From Chara braunii (Eukaryota > Streptophyta > Charophyceae > Charales > Characeae), in NCBI GenBank assembly GCA_003427395.1, contig BFEA01000086.1:1409981-1438463 (forward strand): a DNA stretch of 28,483 bases. The letters run 5' to 3'. Under the pieces are notes generated by a model that was not told the origin of the DNA, made no database searches, and saw nothing but the letters and a program-made list of their open reading frames with translations. Position 1 is the first letter of the stretch; every line of letters begins with the position of its first letter. Of the stretch, positions 20,100-27,814 are shown one piece after another. The position numbers and the translations under genes are program-made.

Positions 20100-20625
20100 G
20101 TAATGAAAAAATCTAGAAAATGAGAAAGAAAGGAGGTGGGAAAATAATTTGTATTTATCGAAGAATAAAAAAATATAAATCAAGGGAAAAGGACAAAAAA
20201 AGAAAAAGAGAAAAAATCGAAGTTCGGAGGGGAAGGGAAGAGGTGAGAAAGAGGTAAGAAAAGTGAAAAAGGTGAAAAATAGAGAAAGTTTGAGATGGTA
20301 GGTGAGGGGGGATGATGGGGTTGTAGCAGGGGGAAGAAAGAAGAAGAGGGTAGAAGAAAAGCATGAGAAAGGTGGAGAGGAGAAGGGAAGATTAGTGGAA
20401 GAGAGGGAGTGAGTGAGGAGGAGATAAAAAGATAGGGGAAGATAGTGGAGAGAGAGTTATATGAGATAGAAGTATGAAGAATGAGAGAGAAGTGGAGAAA
20501 AGAAGAGAGGCGAGTGAGGTAGGGTGAGGGATTAGTGGTAAGGTTAGGAAAAAAATGATTAGAGGGTGGAGTGGAGAGACAGAAAAAGGTAGGGAGAGAG
20601 TAGACTAGTAAGTAGGGTGAGACGC
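20100..20625. repeat. Purine-rich (GAA/GGA/GAGA) block, about 0.5 kb
   Basis: Strong strand asymmetry: the plus strand is nearly all G and A with occasional T, composed of AGGTGAGAAAG, GAAGAAAG and GAGAGAGAG-like words. The minus-strand open frame (Ser/Pro/Leu/Phe-rich) is a compositional artefact. Confidence 0.85.
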
Positions 20626-21000
20626 CAGGCTCTTGGCAATGGCTGGCCAAGAGCAAACAAGGTCACCAAGATCCACAGGATCTTGACCTTTAAAGTGCTG
20701 GCAGGCTGCTGCTGCAGTAAAATGATAGTAAGAATAATCTATGGTTGACTGAGATCTTGATAAGCCACCCTGATTGCACAGTCGCTCAGCTCCCTAGCTA
20801 AGGGGCTCTTCACTGCCCCAAAACTGGTGCTTCAATAGTAACAAAAAATAGAAATAAATTGCTGCAGTGCAGTCCGCTACCCAGGGGGGTCTTCAATCTT
20901 CAGTCCCCCAGCAAGCTTTCACTTGGCACAACTGGTGGCCATGTCCACAGGCAACAAAACCCACGACCGGAAGAAGGGGGGGGTGGGGGCGGAGGGGTAA
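20626..21000. other. Intergenic, no feature recognised
   Basis: Mixed-composition DNA with a G run near 20977-20990. No protein, RNA or clear repeat was identified. Confidence 0.4.
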
Positions 21001-21503
21001 ATAGTGTGCGAGATATGGCAGAACAGCAACGTGCCACACTCTCAACTCAAACTTTGGCCGTTGTGTGAAGGCACTAGCTACGCGAGCGCATAGCCAACAG
21101 CTACCTAAGTTCAAACTCTGACAGCTGCACTTCCGAGTTGATGATATATAATTGGGGGACCGCACACTCTCGTGCGCCGGTCATGACACTCTCTTTTTTT
21201 GCAATATGTACGTCTCTGGGCGCTGCTCTGTTCCCCGCTGTTTCCCGTCTTTGTGCTCTTAAAAATAGGACAAAAGCATGCGTGATACTTCAGAACAGTA
21301 TCGTGCCACACTCTCAACTTGTACTGATGGTTTGGCCATTGTGCTAAAGTACTGGCTACGCAAGCGCATACCCAACAGCTACCCATGTTCAAACTCTGAC
21401 AGCTGCACTTCCGAGTTGATGATATACAATCGGGGCAGCGTCTCTGGGCGCTGCTCTGTTTCCCCGCTGTTTCCCGTCTTTGAGCTCTAAAAAATAGGCC
21501 AAA
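21001..21503 (+). repeat. Tandem duplication, about 275-bp unit
   Basis: GTGCCACACTCTCAACT, AACAGCTACC and TCAAACTCTGACAGCTGCAC with CCGAGTTGATGATATA occur at 21030-21150 and again at 21302-21430 (offset 272-278). TCTCTGGGCGCTGCTCTGTT with CCCGCTGTTTCCCGTCTTTG occurs at 21213 and 21441. The first unit has an extra segment of about 50 bp (21157-21210). Confidence 0.88.
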
Positions 21504-21604
21504 ATCCCACTACTAGGAGTACACCGTTTTTGCACACTTGCGGGATGGGGTGGGTGGGAGCGGGTACCATTCATGGTCAGATATCAGTGTGACGGACCTG
21601 CCGG

Positions 21605-21937
21605 TATGGCGGTCAGTCAGGATCAAGACGAAAACTTAAAGGGATGAGGATGACGGAGATGGAGATGAAGCCAGAAGGAACAGCGCAGCTCCCACGCACA
21701 CTCAACAGGCATGTAAACTGTGCAGATGAAGAATGAATAAACAAACAGACTGCAGCTGGGGTATACCCCCAGCGGACTGACTGGACTGCCTGCTACCGAC
21801 AGTGGTACCAGGCTGGACTGGACTGGACTGAATATCGCACGGCCTGTGGGGTCAGGCCATAGCCTGGTCCCACAGCTGAACAGGCAAAATAGCCAGATAG
21901 TCCTGGCTCTAGGCCAGGGCAGCTAGAGGCACACTGC
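21605..21937 (+). repeat. Longest copy of the dispersed repeat (3.9 and 7.5 kb copies)
   Basis: The first 85 bp match 3895-3976 and the remainder matches 7511-7713, all in the same orientation. This copy therefore links two fragments that are separate elsewhere. It has an internal GGACTGGACTGGACTG duplication and no ORF. Confidence 0.8.
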
Positions 21938-22262
21938 ATTCTGGGAGTCTGGGACCGTTACCTAGCTTACTAGGGGAAGGTGTTGTGAATGAGGTGTAAT
22001 CCAGTGCTGGCAGAAATGGCCAAAACCAGATCGGTTTGGGATGCTGCACAGTCGGGTGACGAGGTCTGTGTGTTGAGGCACAAAATTTAAGGCCATGGCG
22101 TGGGCAGACGGAGAACCAGCCTAGCTGGCGAACACATTTCTGCCGTAATTTTGCGAAATGTCATTCTTTTATGCAGGCCTGGGGTGCTTTATACTGCCAC
22201 TTGACTCATTTCATTTCCATATTTCATGCATCCCAAAGGATGTTACATACCTTCAACCGCTC
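21938..22262. other. Intergenic, no feature recognised
   Basis: No gene or RNA. Sequence is of ordinary complexity. Confidence 0.4.
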
Positions 22263-22847
22263 AGGCCTGGACCCCACAGGAATGCGGAAAGGAAAACTTT
22301 TGCCGCAGAATTGTTTCCGGGAGCCCACATAGCCTGGAAAAGTCTGTGGAAAAGTTTTGTGCTTTCCGCGGAAGTGTTCCGCGGGGCCCCACAAGCCGCG
22401 CTTTGTGGGCTGGAAAAGTGCGGAATTGTTTTTCCACATGGTCTGCGGCGTGGAAAAGTTCCGCAGGAGGGATTTCCGCCGCAATTTTGTGCCGACTCTC
22501 GAACGTTGGGGTGGAGGCATCCCGAAGGTTTCCAAGATGTCTGCCACAGGCCGGACTTCAGGATGTCCACTGAACAGATTCGTCGATCGCTGGTCGCCCA
22601 GACGCCGCCCAGAGTCGCCCTGTGCCGGACCATGCTGGTTCCTACGCTCCACGGCCGGTCACTCGGACAAACCAGCAGTTTCCATTTCGGGACGCTTGGC
22701 GGCCACGTTTCCTACTACGGTAAACTTTTTCAACATTTTGCCGAAAAACTCCGTCCACTGTGGGGTCCCCCCAGAAAGCTTTCCAGACTTTCCAAAACTC
22801 TTCCGAGAAACGTCTTTTCCAAAGGAATTCCTGTGGGGTCCAGGCCT
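22263..22847. mobile_element. 585-bp TIR element
   Basis: AGGCCTGGACCCCACAGGAA (22263-22282, plus T) is repeated inverted at 22827-22847, giving a perfect 21-bp terminal inverted repeat. The interior is rich in TTTCC/GGAAA and TTCCGC words in both orientations. Overlapping frames exist on both strands, but none resembles a transposase and they mirror the repeats, so I treat the element as non-autonomous. No clear target-site duplication was seen. Confidence 0.7.
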
Positions 22848-22865
22848 CAGACATCCATCCAAAAA

Positions 22866-23210
22866 CTGGCATTTAGTTAAAATTGACATTTTTTACTAAT
22901 TTCACGAAATAGGACTTCCAAAAAAAGCCAGGTTTTTTAAGCATTTTTTTTATGCCCGTGACATCGGACCATAGATGGTCCGCATTGTGGCGACTGCGGA
23001 CCGTCAGAGATTTCTTTTCACATTTTTTGGACCCTCTGCTGTATTTTGATGGTACTTTACGTCCAGGTACATGGGACGGTCCGGCAGGACACAAGACCAT
23101 CAATGGTCTGATGTCGTGGGTACAAGCAAACGCTAAAAAAATACTGTTTTTTTCCTGTATGCCCAATTTCGTGAAATTCGTAAAAAATGTCAATTTTAAC
23201 TGAATGCCAG
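22866..23210. mobile_element. 345-bp fold-back element with long arms
   Basis: Outer arms 22866-22910 and 23166-23210 pair over 45 bases with two mismatches (CTGGCATTTAGTTAAAATTG at the left edge). Pairing continues inward with gaps through ATGCCCGTGACATCGGACCA against its counterpart at 23095-23120, and GACTGCGGACCGTC against GACGGTCCGGCAG. The inner ends each contain a small hairpin, GACCAT..ATGGTC. No coding. Confidence 0.82.
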
Positions 23211-23227
23211 TTGGAAGCAAAGACGCC

Positions 23228-23231
<4 letters not shown>

Positions 23232-23278
<47 letters not shown>

Positions 23279-23289
23279 TGTGTGTGTCT
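23232..23289. repeat. (GT)n microsatellite
   Basis: TG dinucleotides cover 58 bp with one or two TC interruptions. Confidence 0.95.
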
Positions 23290-23349
23290 GACTTATTTTC
23301 TGACTTTAGATTGCTCAGCTCAACGCCACAGAATGCAAGCTACCCTACC

Positions 23350-23546
23350 AGTCCCGCTAGCAGAGTAGAGTTTCCTCAACGCCAGAATCTGGACGTGTTT
23401 GTGGAGATGTGCCAGGAAATTGTGTCCAGTTTCATCAACCCCACCTCAACCCCACCTCAACCGCACCTCAACGGCACCTCTCCACAAATGCGTCCAGATT
23501 CAGGCGTTGAGGAAACTCAGCGTTGCTAGTGGGACTTGTCCCCAGG
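23350..23546. mobile_element. Fold-back element with 46-bp arms
   Basis: Arms 23368-23413 and 23473-23518 pair with few mismatches (left arm begins GAGTTTCCTCAACGCCAGAA). The outer part continues with AGTCCCGCTAGC against GCTAGTGGGACT. The right end, GTGGGACTTGTCCCC, carries the terminal motif shared with the elements at 25.5-27.9 kb. The interior has three CCACCTCAACC-type short repeats (23438-23470). Confidence 0.8.
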
Positions 23547-23578
23547 TAGGAGCTTACAGGGTCTTCCTGGCTGTGCAC

Positions 23579-23624
23579 CACCACTGATTTTTTTTTTTTT
23601 TTTTTTTGGGGAGCACCACTGATA
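23579..23624 (-). mobile_element. Tail-only retroposition scar, A21 with 10-bp duplication
   Basis: CACCACTGAT occurs at 23579-23588 and 23615-23624. Between them the minus strand reads GCTCCCC followed by 21 A. A poly(A) tract bounded by a 10-bp target duplication fits a nearly fully 5'-truncated retroposon. Confidence 0.65.
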
Positions 23625-23937
23625 TTCAACACAGTGGTACTGCCATCTTCCCCGAACACAGCTTTTTATTTTCTTTTTTCATGTTTCCCTTCCCCGAACA
23701 CAAATTGAACACACGGAGATCATGACTGCATTGAACCCTGAGGATGAGCGGGTGTCTCGTCCGAGGGTCCACGGTTGTGATCTTTGAGTTTTGTCCATTG
23801 CGGACCGTCACCACCGGCTCGAACTGTATCATACATTGGGTCAGTAATAACTGCACGAGTCACGCATACAATATGCTCTTTCCATTTAATTTTTTTTTTT
23901 CCTTTTTTTTTTTTTTTGTTTCCTTTTTCTATTTGGG
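23625..23937. other. Intergenic with T-rich tracts
   Basis: Contains TTGCGGACCGTCAC (23799-23812), also seen inside the fold-back at 22.99 kb, and T tracts at 23891-23918. No gene. Confidence 0.4.
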
Positions 23938-24436
23938 GTAATTTGCAAAATACCCGCAGAAGTTGAGATGTATGCCAAAATGCCCCTGAAAGATGTGGGC
24001 AGAGCGGAATTGTACCCTTTTGTGCTGAAACCTGTGTTATGGCCTTATCAGGCCAGTGTGCAAATTTGCAATCTGGACCTTGCGGTTTGTGTAGCCTTTT
24101 GCAATTACCATTGAAAAAATTGTAAGCACAGGGGTATTTTGAAAGATGGACGGTGCCAGGGAGGGGTATCTTGCAAAGATGGGGGGCCAACCCTTGCCAG
24201 GGTACTTCACAAATGTTTTTTTTTTTTTTTTTTTAATATCATGTGGCCCAATGGACCAGCTATCAGATATTAAACTGATCAGAACCGATACTACACTTGA
24301 TCTTACTTAGCCAAAAGGCCAAGAAAAGTCAAATGTTTTTTTTGTCAGATGGACATTCCACTCTATTCACATCTTTTAGCTGCATTTTGGCATATACCTC
24401 CATATGCCTCCACTTATGGGGGTATTTTGCAAGTTA
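23938..24436. mobile_element. TIR element copy A (host of the U2 insertion)
   Basis: The left arm (from 23941: ATTTGCAAAATACCCGCAGA, then ATGCCAAAATGCCCCTGAAA) pairs with the right arm ending at 24434 (GGGGGTATTTTGCAAG). The interior repeats GGGGTATYTTGCAAAG words. It aligns collinearly with copy B downstream, apart from the U2 insertion and a small CATATGCCTC insertion in the right arm. No coding capacity. Confidence 0.82.
24235..24329 (-). ncRNA. 5' half of U2 snRNA, retroposed pseudogene
   Basis: The minus strand reads CTTGGCCTTTTGGCTAAG, ATCAAGTGTAGTATC (with the branch-site pairing GTAGTA), ATCAGTTTAATATCTGAT and TGGTCCATTGGGCCACATGA, the conserved 5' half of spliceosomal U2. A tandem TAAG duplication interrupts GGCTAAGATC. 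The copy starts at or near the U2 5' end and stops about 95 nt in, before the Sm site. A run of 19 A follows (24216-24234 on the plus strand as T). CAAATG plus T8 (24210-24223 and 24330-24343) forms a direct repeat of 6 to 14 bp on both sides. It lacks the Sm site and the 3' stem-loops, so it is a pseudogene and not a working snRNA. Confidence 0.93.
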
Positions 24437-24492
24437 NTTTTTTTTTTTTTGGCCTGGCCGGGCAAGTGGACCCGGGCCACTCTGGTAGCCTA

Positions 24493-24875
24493 GATAATAC
24501 CACCATAAGTTGCGATATATGCCAAAATGCCCCTGAAAGATGTGGGTAGAGCAGAATGCCCTTTTGGGCCGAAATCTTTCTGTTTGTGCCCCTGTCAGGA
24601 GGCCCGGAGGAGGGTGTGCAACTTTGCAATCCGGATCTCCCCGTTTGGGCATTGGCATTTTGCAATAGCCCCTAGGAAAAGTAGGCAAGTACTGGGGCAT
24701 TTTGCAAAGTTGGACGGTACCCGATAGGGGTATATTGCAAAGATGGGAGTCCAACCGACGCCAGGGGTATTTCACAAAATATTTTTTTTTTGTCAGAGGG
24801 GCATTCCGCTCTACCCACATCTTTCAGGGGCATTTTGGCATATATCTCAACTTATGGGGGTATTTTGCAAATCAT
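24493..24875. mobile_element. TIR element copy B (empty site preserved)
   Basis: The left arm at 24493-24562 (ATGCCAAAATGCCCCTGAAA, then GATGTGGGTAGAGCAG) pairs with the right arm at 24797-24872 (GCATTCCGCTCTACCCACAT, then CTTTCAGGGGCATTTTGGCA). The interior aligns with copy A. TTTCACAAAATATTTTTTTT followed by TTGTCAGAGG (24770-24797) corresponds to the uninterrupted version of the site where copy A carries U2. The left end is slightly truncated relative to copy A. Confidence 0.82.
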
Positions 24876-25137
24876 CCCAAAAAAAAAGAAAAAAAAAAAG
24901 TGTGGCCGGGACAAAAAAACAGACAGAAAGTGCATGGCTCATCCCAAATGGCCCGCTTCCCAGCTACTCGAATAAAAAGATGTTCTGCAAAGAGGGGGAG
25001 GGGGGGGGGGGAAGAAGGGGGGGGGAAAAAAAACGAGGAGACTTTTCTTTTTTTCTAAAACAAGGAAGTCATCATAGGTCTTCTCTCAATTTCAGCTATG
25101 TAGCAGTACTGGTAATAAGTCTCTGATGACTTCGTTG
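24876..25137. other. A-rich and G-rich low-complexity DNA
   Basis: A tracts (24878-24899) and a G/A-rich tract (24986-25045). No gene. Confidence 0.5.
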
Positions 25138-25143
25138 AAAAAA

Positions 25144-25389
25144 GAGGAGGGGACCAAAAAAAAAAAAAAAAAAAAAAGAGGAGGGGACGCTGGACCCCAT
25201 TTCCAGAAGGTGCAGCGTCCCCTTGTCCAGAAGGTGCAGCAGGTGAAGCTCCCCACCAATGGACAAGTCACAGGAGTCATCCACTTAAGGTGCCTCAATC
25301 CAGTCGGTTCTCGTACCACCACTCGATCGCAGGTTACTACAGGATGTTTTGCATTAAAAAAAAAAAAAAAAAAAAAAAGAGGAGGGGAC
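25144..25389 (+). mobile_element. SINE-like insertion plus a tail-only insertion at the same target
   Basis: GAGGAGGGGAC occurs at 25144-25154, 25178-25188 and 25379-25389. Between the second and third copies is a 167-bp body (25189-25355) ending in A23. Between the first and second is only C plus A22. Each poly(A) tract is followed by the same 11-bp duplication, as left by target-primed reverse transcription. The body has CAGAAGGTGCAGC repeated twice and a weak B-box-like GGTTCTCGTACC. No clear A box, so its origin is unknown. Confidence 0.7.
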
Positions 25390-25424
25390 TTCTCCTTAGG
25401 AGCGAGGGTCTGGCTGTCTCTCTG

Positions 25425-25462
25425 CTGTCTCTTATACACATCTAGATGTGTATAAGAGACAG
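25425..25462. other. Nextera/Tn5 mosaic-end junction adapter (artefact)
   Basis: CTGTCTCTTATACACATCT (25425-25443) is followed at once by its exact reverse complement (25444-25462). Two 19-bp mosaic ends joined head to head are the circularisation junction of Nextera mate-pair libraries. It is a library sequence, not genomic DNA, so sequence on its two sides may not be adjacent in the genome. Confidence 0.97.
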
Positions 25463-25556
25463 GGAGGAGACATTGCTCTCATACACCCACTGGGGGCCAT
25501 GTCCCACTTGCAGCATTGAGTAAGTTCAACGCTAAGTTTTCTATCACGTGTGACCT

Positions 25557-25655
25557 GGGGTCTGGTCCCACTTACACGAATTAAGCGATATTGACCGTAG
25601 GTAGCAAAGATCAACGGCCAGAGACTCTTAATCCGTGCAAGTGGGACCTTGCCCC
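25557..25655. mobile_element. About 99-bp MITE, GGTCCCACTT family, copy 1
   Basis: The left end GGGGTCTGGTCCCACTTACA with CGAATTAAG pairs with the right end CTTAATCCGTGCAAGTGGGA with CCTTGCCCC. The interior GACCGTAGGTAGCAAAGATC with AACGGCCAGA is shared with the copies at 27226-27327 and 27406-27508. No coding. Confidence 0.85.
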
Positions 25656-25787
25656 TGGGGTCTGCTCCCACCTACTGTTGTTGAGTTCAGAAAACTCAAA
25701 GGTGTGACGCCATTTCTACATTAATAAATTCGAAACAAGGAATTAAAAAACTGAAAAAAAAACGCTAGAAACAGCTTTTCTCCTTAT

Positions 25788-25855
25788 TTTTGATAAGTTA
25801 AACGTAACTCAGAGAAATGAATTTTGATAAGTTAAACGTAACTCAGAGAAATGAA
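25788..25855 (+). repeat. Perfect 34-bp tandem duplication
   Basis: The unit TTTTGATAAGTTAAACGTAA plus CTCAGAGAAATGAA occurs twice, head to tail, without mismatch, so it is recent or an assembly duplication. Confidence 0.93.
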
Positions 25856-25873
25856 ACATGTCTGGAACGGTGG

Positions 25874-26011
25874 GAGTGAATGGGCCTGGCTGCACTACTC
25901 TGGAAATGTGCAAAAAGAGAGTGAATCTTCCACGAGAATATGGAAAGATACACGGCCATGATTTTTGTCTTTTGTGCATTTCAAGAGTAGTGCAGCGAGG
26001 CCCAATGTCTC
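25874..26011. repeat. Fold-back, about 36-bp arms
   Basis: GGGCCTGGCTGCACTACTCT (arm 25882-25917) pairs with the arm 25969-26003 ending AGTAGTGCAGCGAGGCCC, with about three mismatches. It is probably a small MITE. Confidence 0.75.
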
Positions 26012-26112
26012 CTTGAAAATGGGATACTGAGGGGACAGGAGGTAGCCATTTGTAAAATGGACAGGGACAACATGGATGGCCAAATGCATTCATTGCCCAA
26101 GGAAGGAAAGGA

Positions 26113-26194
26113 GTTTGATGCCAGAGAGCCAAACACATGAGTTTGATGCCAGAGAGCCAAACACACGAGTTTGATGCCAGAGAGCCAAACACAG
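26113..26194 (+). repeat. Three tandem 28-bp units
   Basis: GTTTGATGCCAGAGAGCCAA plus ACACATGA is repeated at 26113, 26141 and 26169 (last copy slightly short) with one-base variation. Each unit can fold through GTTTG/CAAAC. Confidence 0.95.
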
Positions 26195-26263
26195 CTGTCA
26201 GAGTTCCTCTGTTTCAGGATGCAATGACGTCTAAAAAACCAAAAGAAAGGAAAGGCACTGCAG

Positions 26264-26304
26264 TTGAGAAATGTACCCTACCCTCGGTAGGGTAGTTTTC
26301 TCAA
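26264..26304. repeat. 19-bp hairpin
   Basis: TTGAGAAATGTACCCTACC and GGTAGGGTAGTTTTCTCAA pair around CTC with three mismatches. The inner TACCCTACC stem is perfect. Confidence 0.8.
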
Positions 26305-26777
26305 TGCAAAATTATGGTTTCCCGCCCAAACCAAAACACTCGTGGTTAATAGGTGCTGTCATTTTCCGCGAATTTTTCACCGAAACTGCCATATTTCCCT
26401 GAAATTTTACTTTTTTTTTTGTTTTGTTTTTTGGTCTGATATGTATAAGCTTTAGGGTATATCTGTATTCAGTTTCGGTGTATTTGGACGAGTAACGAAA
26501 AAGTTGGCAAAAACACTGAATTCGGGAAACGTTTTGGCGAACGGTGAAAGGTACTTCGAATAGGGTTTTATAGTGCTGTTCAGAAAAAGGGCCAAAGCAT
26601 ACTACACAACGGATTTCACGTCTGGCTCAAAGAAAAAGTCTACAAAATGACTAAATCTAATATTAGGTTATTCTCCTGTATTTCTGTACCATTAGATCGC
26701 AATACATCAACAGCAGAGCTCCGTCCCACCATGCCACACGTGATAGAAAGCTCGGCTTTGAGAAAACTCAACGCTGT
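26305..26777. other. Intergenic, no feature recognised
   Basis: Ordinary AT-rich sequence with one T run. No gene or RNA was identified. Confidence 0.4.
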
Positions 26778-26952
26778 ACGTGGGACCAGACCCCTGGGGG
26801 GACCCAGGAGATGGATTCTCTCACCCTCCATAGTGTAGTCGGATTTTCAAAAAAAAGGAAAACGAAATGTGGATTGCTTTTCTTTAGTAGGATAATCACA
26901 TGAAAATAGATCACATGAAAGTAGATCCTCCTGAATAGAACGCCCCCTACCC

Positions 26953-27061
26953 TACAGTCTTCACCCGAATACAACGTACTGTCATTATAGCTGTATTTGG
27001 GGCAACTTTGCGTCTAGATACGGTGATAATGACAGTACGTTGTTTTCGGGTGAAGACTGTA
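26953..27061. mobile_element. 105-bp TIR element with TA duplication
   Basis: Arms 26952-26988 and 27026-27062 match over 37 bases with one mismatch (CAGTCTTCACCCGAATACAA at the left edge). The ends read TA-CAGTC and GACTG-TA, so the element is 26955-27059 with TA on each side. This fits a Tc1/mariner- or pogo-type non-autonomous element. Confidence 0.85.
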
Positions 27062-27062
27062 G

Positions 27063-27112
27063 CCCGCTTCCGTTGAGCTAGCTACCTTTCCGGAAGCGGG
27101 GTAGCTAGCTCA
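27063..27112. repeat. Interleaved inverted repeats A-B-A'-B'
   Basis: CCCGCTTCCG (27063-27072) pairs with CGGAAGCGGG (27091-27100). TGAGCTAGCTAC (27074-27085) pairs with GTAGCTAGCTCA (27101-27112). Both pairs are perfect and they overlap in order. An N follows at 27113. Confidence 0.85.
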
Positions 27113-27168
27113 NCGGACTTTGAGCCATCATTACCTCCTGGTGGGAGGACACTCTGACAGACAAGNGA

Positions 27169-27523
27169 GGGCACTCTGACAGACGTGGGAGGACAATCTC
27201 ACAGAGGTGGGAGGACACTTGGACAGGGGCTAGGTCCCACTTACACAAATTAATCGATATAATTGACCGTAGATAGCAAAGATCAACGGCCAGAATCTCT
27301 TAATCCGTGCAAGTGGGACCCTGCCCCAGACTTGGGGAGGCACTAGAGGGCACTCTGACAGACGTGGGAGGACAATCTCACAGAGGTGGGAGGACACTTG
27401 GACAGGGGCTAGGTCCCACTTACACGACTTAATCGATACTGACCGTAGATAGGATAGCAAAGATCAATGGCCAGAATGTCTTAATCCGTGCGAGTGGGAC
27501 CTTGCCCCAGACTTGGGGAGGCA
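27169..27523 (+). repeat. Two tandem 179-bp units, each carrying a GGTCCCACTT MITE
   Basis: GGGCACTCTGACAGACGTGG with GAGGACAATCTCACAGAGGT starts at 27169 and again at 27348. Each unit contains a MITE copy (27226-27327 and 27406-27508) with GGGGCTAGGTCCCACTTACA at the left and AAGTGGGAC...GCCCC at the right, so MITE and flank were duplicated together. Shorter GTGGGAGGACAATCT-like repeats precede it (27141-27215), with an N at 27166. Confidence 0.88.
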
Positions 27524-27814
27524 GTCGTTTCTTTTATTTGGGTGGTCAATGCACATAGTCAGGACACCGTCCACGTTCGTTCCACGCTGTAGCGAGGTCC
27601 TGTCTCTTACTTCTCGCAGTGCACCGAGAGTTCCTCGAATCTGTCTTTTTTAATTTCTAAAAAATATGGATAAAAGCAGATTGCCCCACTCTCTTTCTCC
27701 ACTTTACAATTGAGGAAATACGGGAAAAAGCGCTTAAGCCTTAAGCCTCATTTGATTCTCTTGTTTTGCACTCGTTTCGAATTAATTTTTAATTCGCAAT
27801 AACTGTGTCACACC
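27524..27814. other. Intergenic, no feature recognised
   Basis: No gene, RNA or strong repeat seen. Confidence 0.4.

Noticed and set aside
20155-20656. Minus-strand Ser/Pro/Leu/Phe-rich protein of 158 codons
   Set aside because: Follows from the purine-rich composition of the plus strand; no start context, domain or complexity.
7511-21937. The 7.5-kb and 21.7-kb repeats as LTRs of the gypsy element between them
   Set aside because: They are the right orientation but are 14 kb apart, differ in extent and flanks, lack adjoining primer-binding and polypurine sites, and a third fragment lies at 3.9 kb.
22158-22899. Two overlapping plus-strand proteins and minus-strand counterparts of 76-240 codons
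   Set aside because: They lie in a TIR element with inverted subrepeats, overlap in several frames on both strands and show no transposase motif.
26113-26194. CRISPR-like array
   Set aside because: Three 28-bp repeats are contiguous with no spacers, and the DNA is eukaryotic; it is an ordinary tandem repeat.
27063-27112. Functional RNA pseudoknot
   Set aside because: Connecting loops of 1 and 0 nt cannot span stems of 12 and 10 bp; alternative hairpins or a DNA-level origin are more likely.
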